Shown here piece by piece: positions 56,920 to 64,000 of a stretch of DNA of 64,000 nt. Source of the DNA: Candidatus Levyibacteriota bacterium (GTDB lineage: Bacteria > Patescibacteria > Microgenomatia > Levybacterales > UBA12049). The position numbers and the translations under genes were made by a program. Under the pieces are notes generated by a model. That model saw only the letters and a list, made by a program, of their open reading frames with translations. It did not search any database and was not told where the DNA came from. Position 1 is the first letter of the stretch. Each line of letters starts with the position of its first letter. The DNA lies in assembly GCA_029260965.1 (NCBI GenBank), contig JAJDCG010000001.1, forward strand, positions 186,001-250,000. Reading direction: 5' to 3'.

Positions 56920-57272
56920 TAGCTTATAAGGTAAATTGTACGGGATGCAAAAATAAAAGAAAGTATTGATATCAGCAATGTTGTTATGGCGGTAATACGT
57001 GCAAGTAGGGGATTTTTTTCATAAATCCTCACAATGAAATAGAAATTTCCGAAAAAAATAACAAGTGCTAGACCAGCAGGTAAGAAGATGCCGATCCTTG
57101 GCGAAATCCTTGCCTCCCCCCAAGGGAGCTGGTTAAAAAGCGGAATAAAAGGCTGAAGTGAGAAGTAAAATATTAGAATATATATTGTTTCAAAAAGAAG
57201 AAGTCCGCTTGAGAATACAAGTCCCCATTTGACTATCTTGTCAGCAAAAATAACTTTAGTTGTTTCGTTCAT
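56919..57272 (-). CDS. three-helix membrane protein in glycan cluster
   Basis: The start is the ATG at 57270-57272 (MNETTKVIFADKIVKWGLVFSSG), overlapping the end of the GT-C gene by 17 nt; a longer frame from 57323 is unlikely. It has 117 residues with three predicted membrane helices: about 14-35, 50-72 (PRIGIFLPAGLALVIFFGNFYFIV) and 86-110. Not recognised beyond this. Overlaps on both sides suggest that it is co-translated with the glycosyltransferase genes. Confidence 0.8.
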   Translation of the reverse strand: MNETTKVIFADKIVKWGLVFSSGLLLFETIYILIFYFSLQPFIPLFNQLPWGEARISPRIGIFLPAGLALVIFFGNFYFIVRIYEKNPLLARITAITTLLISILSFIFASRTIYLIS

Positions 57273-58755
57273 ATATGTCTGTTCCTTCAAAAGAAAAAAC
57301 GAGTGAGTAATTGGATAGTGCAAAAGGAAACATTGAGGATTCTTTTAATATGACGATATATTTAGGACGTTTTTTAAATATTGCAATTTGCGTTTCGCGC
57401 AATGCGTTTGGATACTGTTTTATGTGATAAGAAACAGTATATCTGCCCGGTGGCGTTTTGTCTGATAACGCGTATATTTGTGCACTATCTCCCCATATGA
57501 AGATACTATCATCCGGACGAGAGTGCTGCCTAATAAAAGAAGAGATGATATAGTCTCTGGGAGTTTTTTGATCAAAAAACGATTTATAGCTCTCCACACT
57601 TTTTTGGTTAGTTAGGAACATGAACGCGTTTTGATAGTAATCTAAGGATTTTTTAAAATTGGGCTTGAATGTAGAACCGATTATTAAAATTATTATTGCA
57701 AAAAATAAGACCAGGTATGGTCTTATTTTAGTTTCTTTTGTTGAAACAATTAATCCAAAAAGTATCAAAAATGCTGGTAATCCAAGAAGTGCATAATGTG
57801 TGTATGGGCGGCCTGAAAAGAACACGCTAAACATAGAAAATCCGAGCCAGAGTGTTGAGAATATCAGCGGTTTGCTAAGGCTTCCCCTTTTTGAATAGGT
57901 GATATAAACAAGAATTGATAAGAGTAGCAACTTAAAGATCAGAAAGCCTTGGGGGATCAGGAGGGCGTTTTTCCAACCAACATAATTGATGTTGCTAACC
58001 AGTGTTGCTTTTATGAAATCGGACAAGGCATTGTTCGCTGCGAAGTAAATGATGGTTATGCTAAGAGGTAGAAGGAATCCAGATATAAATGGTAGAAGTT
58101 TTTTTATTGCTTTTTTAACGACGTCTACCATTTTATTTTTGGGAAGCTTTGTCGGTAAGTTCACTATGAGCATGAAGATCAAGAATGCTCCGAAGTCAAA
58201 TATTGCTACAGTTTTGAATAGGAATGCAAGACCCAGAAGTAATCCTCCCAAGAATAATTGATTTGAATTTGTGATTTTTTGATTTTTATTATTTGCGAGT
58301 TTGTATACGATTAGTGCAGCAGTAATTACAAAAGGCAACATGAAATTCTCCGCATTTGCTATGTTTCCTTCAAGAACCGGAAGTCCAAAGAGGATTACAA
58401 ACAGCGATGATGCCATAATAGATGACTTTAGATTTCTAAACACAGATCTGCATAGATAAAAGAATGAGCTAATGGCGATAATCCCTGTAAATAGAGATAA
58501 TAGTCTGACATGGAACTGATTGCTATCAAATAGCGCATAGGTCGTATATAAAAGAGGAGGTTTGTTATCAAAAATTTGTGAGTAAAGAAGGCGACCATCA
58601 TTTATGGCAATTCCGATTACTTGATATATTCCTTCGTCTCCATACCAATGAGGTTCAATAAGGGACGGTAATCTTAGGATGAAAAATATAACGGTAGCGA
58701 TAAGAAGAAACCAAAATGATTTGCTATTTTCAATTTTTGTTAATAGTTTTTTCAT
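57256..58755 (-). CDS. GT-C family glycosyltransferase (GT39/ArnT-like)
   Basis: A 499-residue protein with about eleven membrane helices. The first extracytoplasmic loop after helix 1 has the acidic catalytic pair in EPHWYGDEGIYQVIG, followed by DNKPPLLYTTYALF, the typical pattern of PMT/ArnT-like enzymes that use lipid-linked sugars. The C-terminal part (SFIRQHSRPDDSIFIWGDSAQIY) is the soluble domain. A low-complexity loop (NNKNQKITNSNQ) lies near residue 155. Acceptor (protein, lipid or glycan) unknown. Confidence 0.88.
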   Translation of the reverse strand: MKKLLTKIENSKSFWFLLIATVIFFILRLPSLIEPHWYGDEGIYQVIGIAINDGRLLYSQIFDNKPPLLYTTYALFDSNQFHVRLLSLFTGIIAISSFFYLCRSVFRNLKSSIMASSLFVILFGLPVLEGNIANAENFMLPFVITAALIVYKLANNKNQKITNSNQLFLGGLLLGLAFLFKTVAIFDFGAFLIFMLIVNLPTKLPKNKMVDVVKKAIKKLLPFISGFLLPLSITIIYFAANNALSDFIKATLVSNINYVGWKNALLIPQGFLIFKLLLLSILVYITYSKRGSLSKPLIFSTLWLGFSMFSVFFSGRPYTHYALLGLPAFLILFGLIVSTKETKIRPYLVLFFAIIILIIGSTFKPNFKKSLDYYQNAFMFLTNQKSVESYKSFFDQKTPRDYIISSFIRQHSRPDDSIFIWGDSAQIYALSDKTPPGRYTVSYHIKQYPNALRETQIAIFKKRPKYIVILKESSMFPFALSNYSLVFSFEGTDIYERNN

Positions 58756-58801
58756 GATTTAACAGATTTTTTGACTTGAATAGATCAGGAAGACAAAAAA
58801 T

Positions 58802-60295
58802 CTAAACTTTTTCTGTCACCTTATATTCAAGTCTCTTATTAAACATGAGTTGAGTGTGGGATATAAGAGCCGGGAGTGCTGAGAGGAAAAAACCCACAAG
58901 AGGCATGAGTAGGAATTCAAATGGAAAAAGAATTTTACGACTGAGACTCAGGTTTTGATTTGCAGGTCTAATTTTGTACTCTAGATACATCATGCCAAGC
59001 AGCGCTAGTGTACAGAAGCTGAGGATAAATCCCGCCAATTGCGGTAGTTGAAAGCCTAGTGATGTTCTGGAGAAAACTGGATTTAAAAATGCCATTATAT
59101 TGGCAGCAACGGTTATGATAAACCAATTGGTCGGCCAGAGAATGTGATCGAGAAATACATTGAATGTGAGAACAGTCTTTTTATAAAAAGGAACTCCGGG
59201 TACTGTAAACCACCATTTTATAAATAATGGGTTGTCTGATACGCCCCATGACCAACGTCTTTCCTGGGAGTATTTATTTTTAAGACTTTTCATATATGTT
59301 GTCGAGTGGGCAGCATCCATGGATGTTCTCAGGAAGATCGGATCGACCGTAACGCGACCTTTGGTTTTGAAGAATGCTTTGAAGAAGATTCGATAATCCT
59401 CTGGTATAACATCCACATCCCAGTACCCTATCTTTTTCAAAAGCTTAAATGACAGTGAGTAGGTGGCATGAGTGGTGAGTCTGTCTTTTTGAATAAGCAG
59501 AGCTGTTCTCCAGAGACTGCCAAAGAATGAAATTATGCGGATAGGGGATGGTACTTTCCATATATTGTTGTAGTAAACAACAGCAGATTGCCAGAATCTA
59601 TAGTGTCTTTCTGGACTTTTAAGAAATGCATGACTCAAAAAGGCAAAGTGTTCTTTGTGAAATATTGAGTCAGCATCAACTGATGAAACAGTTGCGTAGT
59701 CAAGATCAAGTTTCCCATCAACAAAAAGTTTTTTGTAAGCAACTCGTCCAGCGTATGCTTCATTTGAGGATTTACCTTTTACTTCACCTTCTACGTCAGG
59801 ATGAAAGGTCACGAAAAGACTTCCAAATTTTCCTTTAAATCTTTTTAAGAGAATTTCTGCTCTTTCTTTTGCTTCATGCTCCCGTTCTTCCATTGCGAGG
59901 ATGATGTGAATATATTTCTTGGGAAGCGATTGTCTCGTTAAGGCTTCAAGGGTGGTACCAACCTTTGCAGCGCTTTCACCAAAATTTGGAATTACAAGTA
60001 CATGATGGACTTTGTCAAAGTCTTTGAGTTTTTTTGCTTTAATATACCAGTTTTTTTCCTCTGCTGCCTTTACCTTTTTTGCGGCCAGAGATGTTAAGAT
60101 TATTAGAGATATAGATTTATATAGCCAGTACATATCGAAAAAAAGTATGAAGTAGGCAGTGGCTGTCGGGAGAAATAGAGACCCCCAAATTGGAGACAAT
60201 ACAATTGTCCATACGAGCATTCCTGGTAGAAGTTCAAGAGTTCTTCTGGTTTTTATAGGGTAGCGTGTAAAGATTTTTTCAAAAAAGCTAGTCAT
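58802..60295 (-). CDS. membrane glycosyltransferase family 2
   Basis: A 497-residue protein. Two helices near the N-terminus (about 24-72), a GT2 catalytic domain with HHVLVIPNFGESAAKVGTTLEALTRQ, SSVDADSIFHKEHF (DxD), VIPEDYRIFFKAF (ED) and QERRWSWG (QxxRW), then four or five C-terminal helices. The QxxRW motif is shared with processive enzymes such as cellulose or hyaluronan synthases. It is separated by 46 nt from the next gene in the cluster. Product unknown, probably a surface polysaccharide. Confidence 0.9.
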   Translation of the reverse strand: MTSFFEKIFTRYPIKTRRTLELLPGMLVWTIVLSPIWGSLFLPTATAYFILFFDMYWLYKSISLIILTSLAAKKVKAAEEKNWYIKAKKLKDFDKVHHVLVIPNFGESAAKVGTTLEALTRQSLPKKYIHIILAMEEREHEAKERAEILLKRFKGKFGSLFVTFHPDVEGEVKGKSSNEAYAGRVAYKKLFVDGKLDLDYATVSSVDADSIFHKEHFAFLSHAFLKSPERHYRFWQSAVVYYNNIWKVPSPIRIISFFGSLWRTALLIQKDRLTTHATYSLSFKLLKKIGYWDVDVIPEDYRIFFKAFFKTKGRVTVDPIFLRTSMDAAHSTTYMKSLKNKYSQERRWSWGVSDNPLFIKWWFTVPGVPFYKKTVLTFNVFLDHILWPTNWFIITVAANIMAFLNPVFSRTSLGFQLPQLAGFILSFCTLALLGMMYLEYKIRPANQNLSLSRKILFPFEFLLMPLVGFFLSALPALISHTQLMFNKRLEYKVTEKV

Positions 60296-60338
60296 TTTTT
60301 TGTATAAAAAATAAAGTATGAAATTTTAGAATTGAGAC

Positions 60339-61145
60339 TTACTTTAATTTGCTAAATAATTTCTTAGTATTTTTGTTTGTTTGTTGTTCAAATTCCTCAA
60401 ACGATATGCCTTTTAAATCAGCTATATATTGTCCAGTAATTATAGCATATCGGGGTTCATTTCTCTCTCCCCTGTGGGGTATTGGTGTAAGGTAGGGACT
60501 ATCTGTCTCAATGACAATTCGATCAACTGGTGTTATTTTAGCCAGTTGAGGTAGGGCAATCGTCTCGCCGGGTGCAACTCCTTTGTAGGTAATGTTGCCA
60601 TCAAACCCGATATAAAATCCTAGCTCGAGTGCATCTTTAAGAACTTGTTTTGATCCAGCAAAGCAGTGAAACATGCCCGGCGCGTTTTGTAATTTATGTT
60701 TGTTCGTTTTTAAAATCTTAATTACATCTTCTCCAGCATGGCGATTATGGATCTGAAGAGGAAGTTTTAATTTGTTGGCAAGATCAATTTGTGCTTGAAA
60801 AACTTCTTTTTGCAGAACGGGATCAACGATCCCATTTGATGAATATGAATAATAATCAAGTCCTATTTCTCCAATTGCCAGAGTTTTTGGATTTTGGCAA
60901 AGTTTTTCAAGTTTCTCAAGCCAATCTGATGGGAGATCAATCTTGTCCGCATGATGCGGATGTACGCCGACTATTGCAAAAAGATTTTTATAGTTATTGG
61001 CTAATTCCACAGCTTTTTCACTTGATGAAACTTGCGTCCCGACATTGATGATTTTGGTAACGCCCGCACTAAATGCTTTTTTGATTACATTATCAAAGTC
61101 CTCTTCAAATTTATGAAAGTTGAGGTGAGCGTGAACGTCTATCAT
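60339..61145 (-). CDS. tatD: TatD family metal-dependent hydrolase
   Basis: A 268-residue TIM-barrel DNase-like enzyme. Metal ligands: DVHAHL (two His), GEIGLDYY (Glu), QIHNRHAG (His), FHCFAG (His) and ETDSPYL (Asp), all present. Members act as 3'-5' exonucleases or deacylate D-aminoacyl-tRNA. It lies immediately downstream of metG in the same direction, a very common bacterial gene pair. Length is normal. Confidence 0.94.
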   Translation of the reverse strand: MIDVHAHLNFHKFEEDFDNVIKKAFSAGVTKIINVGTQVSSSEKAVELANNYKNLFAIVGVHPHHADKIDLPSDWLEKLEKLCQNPKTLAIGEIGLDYYSYSSNGIVDPVLQKEVFQAQIDLANKLKLPLQIHNRHAGEDVIKILKTNKHKLQNAPGMFHCFAGSKQVLKDALELGFYIGFDGNITYKGVAPGETIALPQLAKITPVDRIVIETDSPYLTPIPHRGERNEPRYAIITGQYIADLKGISFEEFEQQTNKNTKKLFSKLK

Positions 61146-61218
61146 ATATTTAGATTTACTATTTAAGTAGTATGATTAAAGAAAATTTCATAAATCTTAA
61201 GTCATACGTTTTAAATCT

Positions 61219-62667
61219 TTATGCGATTCTAGGAAATAACGGTTGACCTGAAACTATCTCCGGGCCTTTGAATTGCTCTGCTATTTTTTCAGAGGTTTCA
61301 GGCATGAATGGTGTCAAAAGTATCGCAATTTCCTGTATTTGATCAACACAGTGAGCAAGAATGCTCTTGCATCTGTCAACATCTGTTTTTGCAAGTACCC
61401 AAGGTTTTTCTTCATTTATAAATTGATCTACCCTGGTGATTTTTTGCCAGATAAAAAATAAAGCTTCGTTAAATTTGTATTCGTTGATTGCATTTGTGTA
61501 GCCTGAGCTGTCAGAGACATGCTCGATTGTGTTTTTTGTGGTTTTCATTTGTTTGTATTCGACTGACTCACAGAGTTTGGCAACTCGGGAAACCAGATTT
61601 CCAAGTCCGTTTGCCAGATCGGAGTTGTAGGCTTCTTTTAATCTTTCCTCAGAAAAATCCCCGTCACTGTATGGTGAAAATTTGGCTAGAAAATAATAGC
61701 GAATAGTGTCAGCTGTATATTTATCAGCAAGTGCGATTGGGTTAACTACATTGCCAAGAGTTTTGCTCATTTTTTTTCCATCAACAGTAAAGTATTCATG
61801 AACAAAAATTCCCTTTGGTAGATCAAGTCCTGCAGACATCAGAATAGCTGGCCAGTAAATTGCATGAAATCGGATAATACCTTTTCCAATCACATGAAGA
61901 TCAGCAGGCCACCACTTGTTGTATTTTTCATCCTGAGTTCCAAAACCTGTACCGCTCTGATAGATATTTAAGGCATCAAACCAGACATACATTCTTTGAT
62001 TATCATCACCAGGAACAGGAACTCCCCAATTTTTAGCGCGTTTGTTTGATCTTGAAATACTTATGTCATCAAGTCCGCTTTTTAGAAAAGACAGCATTTC
62101 GTTTTTTCTAAATTTTGGGAATATCTTTATTTCATCTGATTCTATTATTTTGATAAGCTGGTTTTGATATTTTGAAAGTTTGAAAAAATAATTTTCTTCA
62201 GACACTTCTTCAAGTTTTTTACCAGGGTGTTCAAAGCATTCTCCATTTTCGTCCAACTCCTCTTGTGGATAAAACTGTTCACAGCCTATGCAGTAAAGTC
62301 CTGTATAGGATTTTTTATAAATATCGTTATTTTTATCGCAAAGCAGCCAGAGTTTTTGGCTTGCTTCATGATGGGACTTACTGCTTCCTTTTTGCCAAAT
62401 GTCAAATTCTACATTTAGTTTTTTTGATAATTCATAAAAAGTTTTTTCATTTTTGTCAATAAATTTTTGGATCGGTATGCCTGCTGCTTCTGCAGCTTGG
62501 ACATTTTTAAGCGCGTTTTCGTCTCCACCGCAAAGCAGTTGTGTTGTGTCGCCGAGAATCTGACGGTATCTTCTGATCGTATCGCTTTGGACAAATTCCA
62601 GAGCGTGTCCGACGTGAGGAGGGGCATTTACATAAGGAATAGCGTTGGTGATAAAAAACTTAGCCAT
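61219..62667 (-). CDS. metG: methionyl-tRNA synthetase
   Basis: Charges tRNA-Met. The start is the ATG at 62665-62667 (MAKFFITNAIPYVNAPPHVGHALEF), giving 482 residues; a TTG 18 nt upstream is less likely. HIGH motif: PHVGHA; KMSKS motif: GKKMSKTLGN near residue 290; the connective insert has GLYCIGCEQFYPQEELDENGECFEHPGK, a single-knuckle zinc site. The C-terminal tRNA-binding (EMAP-like) domain found in many MetRS is absent, so it is a short form. Confidence 0.96.
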   Translation of the reverse strand: MAKFFITNAIPYVNAPPHVGHALEFVQSDTIRRYRQILGDTTQLLCGGDENALKNVQAAEAAGIPIQKFIDKNEKTFYELSKKLNVEFDIWQKGSSKSHHEASQKLWLLCDKNNDIYKKSYTGLYCIGCEQFYPQEELDENGECFEHPGKKLEEVSEENYFFKLSKYQNQLIKIIESDEIKIFPKFRKNEMLSFLKSGLDDISISRSNKRAKNWGVPVPGDDNQRMYVWFDALNIYQSGTGFGTQDEKYNKWWPADLHVIGKGIIRFHAIYWPAILMSAGLDLPKGIFVHEYFTVDGKKMSKTLGNVVNPIALADKYTADTIRYYFLAKFSPYSDGDFSEERLKEAYNSDLANGLGNLVSRVAKLCESVEYKQMKTTKNTIEHVSDSSGYTNAINEYKFNEALFFIWQKITRVDQFINEEKPWVLAKTDVDRCKSILAHCVDQIQEIAILLTPFMPETSEKIAEQFKGPEIVSGQPLFPRIA

Positions 62668-62711
62668 GGGTTTTGTTTGTGACAATAAACAAATTGTACC
62701 AGAGCTTGAGC

Positions 62712-63047
62712 CTATTTTCTATATGCAAAGAGGAGTTCAAGTGTTAAAAACAGACCTGCAAGAAGAACCAGAAAGAAAGGATGACTCAATCCATTCAGGC
62801 GAAAAACAAAGATGCTTATTATAAAACCTGCGACCAGAACACCATGTGCTGTATTTTTTAATAGATAGGTAGATGTGCTGAAGGAAAACAAAAATAAAAG
62901 AGTGAGAAAAAAATATGTGGTATTGAATCCCATTCCGGCAAATTTCAATTTATAATCTGGCGGAAATAGGAATGTTAATCCAGCTATTCCAAAAAGGGTA
63001 AATAAGCTAAGCAGCAAAAATTTGATGGGTCTTTTTCTCCAATGCAT
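62712..63047 (-). CDS. small membrane protein with four helices
   Basis: The start is the ATG at 63045-63047 (MHWRKRPIKFLLLSLF), 111 residues, with a basic N-terminus. Four hydrophobic segments are visible at about 8-28, 40-58, 63-82 and 87-108. It lies between metG and the pilin-like gene on the same strand with short gaps. Family not recognised; hydrophobic periodicity and strand context support it as a real gene. Confidence 0.75.
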   Translation of the reverse strand: MHWRKRPIKFLLLSLFTLFGIAGLTFLFPPDYKLKFAGMGFNTTYFFLTLLFLFSFSTSTYLLKNTAHGVLVAGFIISIFVFRLNGLSHPFFLVLLAGLFLTLELLFAYRK

Positions 63048-63068
63048 GTTTATCAATTTTATATCTAA

Positions 63069-63842
63069 CTATCTGCAAGTTCCGTCTCTTCCACCTGAAT
63101 TCGATTTGCAAGTTTGTCCAGAAGGACATTGATCATTTCCTGCAACATCACATGATTTCCTGGTAGGAACACCCTGATCACTTTCTAATCCTGGTACTTT
63201 CAGTATGTCAATGCCGATTAGCTGTAGGAATAGAAACGAGAAGATAAGAAACATCAGGCCGACTATTGCAGCAATCATTTGCTCTCTTGCTTGTTGAATC
63301 TGGTCAGGATTACCTCTGGAGGTCATTATTTTGTATCCTGCGATCATTATCAGTAATATCGCTATTCCACCAGCCATGCTTATCAGGAATCCAAATACAC
63401 TAACTACAAAATCACTTGGTTCAGTCTTGAATGTTCCAAGAGCTGTATTGAATTCTGCGCAAGTACCGTTTTCGAATTTTTTACAGGGTGGAGATGGGGC
63501 AGGTTGTTGTCGGTCTGTGCTGTCAATTTTTTTGCATGTTCGGTAGGTGTCGCCACCCTCTGCTACACAGGTTAAGCCTTTTTTACAGACCTCAATTCCT
63601 CTTCCCCCGATTGTATCGCCATTGTCGCAACGTTGGCCCTCGCTTCGGCTAAACTCAGGCATGCATACAGCGCTACCTCCACCGAGTCCCAGTCCTGGAT
63701 CAACACAGGTTAGTCTTTGGTCTGGGTCGCAATGATTAAGAATTCCACAGGTTTGTCCTGGACCAACTGCTGCTGCTGAAGCTGGATTTGGAGTAGTGAT
63801 TATTAAGATCAGGAAAGAGAAGAGAAAAAGAATCTTTTTCAT
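63069..63842 (-). CDS. secreted Cys-rich protein with pilin-like membrane hairpin
   Basis: A 257-residue protein. A signal peptide (about 1-24, ending NPASAAA) is followed by an extracytoplasmic part with ten or more Cys in short repeats (GQTCGILNHCDPDQRLTCV, GQRCDNGD, KKGLTCV), then two membrane helices (about 145-172 and 184-213) joined by a short basic loop (KIMTSRGNPDQIQQAREQM), and a final Cys pair region. The two-helix hairpin resembles TrbC/VirB2-like pilins found in CPR genomes. A disulfide-stabilised surface role is likely. Confidence 0.8.
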   Translation of the reverse strand: MKKILFLFSFLILIITTPNPASAAAVGPGQTCGILNHCDPDQRLTCVDPGLGLGGGSAVCMPEFSRSEGQRCDNGDTIGGRGIEVCKKGLTCVAEGGDTYRTCKKIDSTDRQQPAPSPPCKKFENGTCAEFNTALGTFKTEPSDFVVSVFGFLISMAGGIAILLIMIAGYKIMTSRGNPDQIQQAREQMIAAIVGLMFLIFSFLFLQLIGIDILKVPGLESDQGVPTRKSCDVAGNDQCPSGQTCKSNSGGRDGTCR

Positions 63843-63894
63843 ATCTTCAGCATTGCAGAAAAATTAAATTTATGCAAGATATTGAGATTGACTC

Positions 63895-63923
63895 TTGACA
63901 TGTTTTGGCAGTCATGTTATATT
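63895..63923 (+). promoter_or_regulatory. promoter of LexA/HrcA-like gene
   Basis: TTGACA (63895-63900), 17 nt, TATATT (63918-63923), with TGT before the -10 (extended). The leader of about 35 nt holds two palindromes, TTGT AA ACAA (63935-63944) and TTGCTAGCAA (63952-63961), possible operator sites for the downstream regulator. Confidence 0.75.
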
Positions 63924-63965
63924 AGTGCCAAGTCTTGTAAACAAAGAGTTATTGCTAGCAAAATT

Positions 63966-64000
63966 ATGCATAATCTGACTCAAAGGCAGATTGAGATACT
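63966..64000 (+). CDS. start of a LexA- or HrcA-like repressor (truncated by window)
   Basis: Only 11 codons are visible: MHNLTQRQIEI. The pattern M-x-x-LT-x-RQ-x-EI is the typical beginning of LexA (E. coli MKALTARQQEV) and is also close to HrcA starts (LTERQ). The strong upstream promoter and palindromes fit an autoregulated repressor. The choice between LexA and HrcA cannot be made here; the M-x-x spacing slightly favours LexA. Confidence 0.6.
   Translation, partial: MHNLTQRQIEI

Noticed and set aside
1..64000. UGA as glycine (code 25)
   Set aside because: TGA is used as a normal stop, for example in adk, the ABC-2 permeases and the ITPase gene, and no frame needs UGA decoding.
1..64000. 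CRISPR arrays, insertion sequences, prophage or toxin-antitoxin genes
   Set aside because: No regularly spaced direct repeats, transposase, integrase, phage structural or toxin-antitoxin proteins were seen on either strand.

Overview
This 64 kb window looks like part of a chromosome of a Candidate Phyla Radiation (Patescibacteria) bacterium, most likely in or near Microgenomates (OP11). The evidence is a complete tuf-S10-spc-alpha ribosomal protein cluster in which rpsE is followed directly by rplO with no rpmD (L30), many short intergenic gaps, AT-rich DNA, promoters whose -10 box lies almost on the start codon (leaderless mRNAs), and several families common in these genomes (VanW-type, cohesin-domain, PEGA/SH3b, DUF378 and pilin-like membrane proteins). 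TAA, TAG and TGA all end genes here, so the code is standard. The lineage is inferred, not proven.

Layout. 1-669: 5' part of a membrane-anchored protein on the minus strand. 755-19067: the translation and transcription core: tuf, rpsJ to rplO, secY, adk, cmk, map, infA, rpmJ, rpsM, rpsK, rpsD, rpoA, rplQ, rplM, rpsI. It carries internal promoters, an intrinsic terminator between rpsJ and rplC, and a REP/MITE-like palindrome between rpsS and rplV. 19096-24780: small hypothetical and membrane genes, a 688-residue helical protein, an FKBP isomerase, a PolB-type exonuclease and a cohesin-domain protein. 24794-28504: recA, tRNA-Pro(GGG), recX, RNase Y and HU. 28508-32683: an ABC exporter with one ATPase and four permeases, which form two paralogous pairs. 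32718-33092: RNase P RNA. 33095-44388: a UvrD-type helicase-nuclease, cupredoxin, flavin reductase, rmuC, tsaD, DUF192, a nucleotidyltransferase, a VanW protein and a solute-binding protein. 44467-49272: greA, a two-subunit ATP-citrate lyase and murB. 49277-52648: a candidate leader-peptide attenuator, a small unknown gene, a class I lysyl-tRNA synthetase fused to a B3/4 domain, and a TrpR-like gene flanked by two identical palindromes. 52715-54914: an ITPase, an alpha/beta hydrolase broken by an in-frame TAG, a small leaderless membrane protein and a PEGA/SH3 protein. 54924-63842 (minus): cell-surface glycan genes (UbiA family, WecA/MraY family, GT-C, GT2), tatD, metG and a pilin-like protein. 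63895-64000: promoter and first codons of a LexA/HrcA-like regulator.

The most interesting points are: the attenuator upstream of the lysyl-tRNA synthetase, with a 19-codon leader ORF carrying adjacent Lys codons and three mutually exclusive hairpins; the LysRS-B3/4 fusion; ATP-citrate lyase in an apparently reduced CPR genome; the twin palindromes around the TrpR-like gene; and a 24-nt sequence found both between genes and in frame inside tsaD. No searches could be run, so family names rest on motifs and remembered family sequences.
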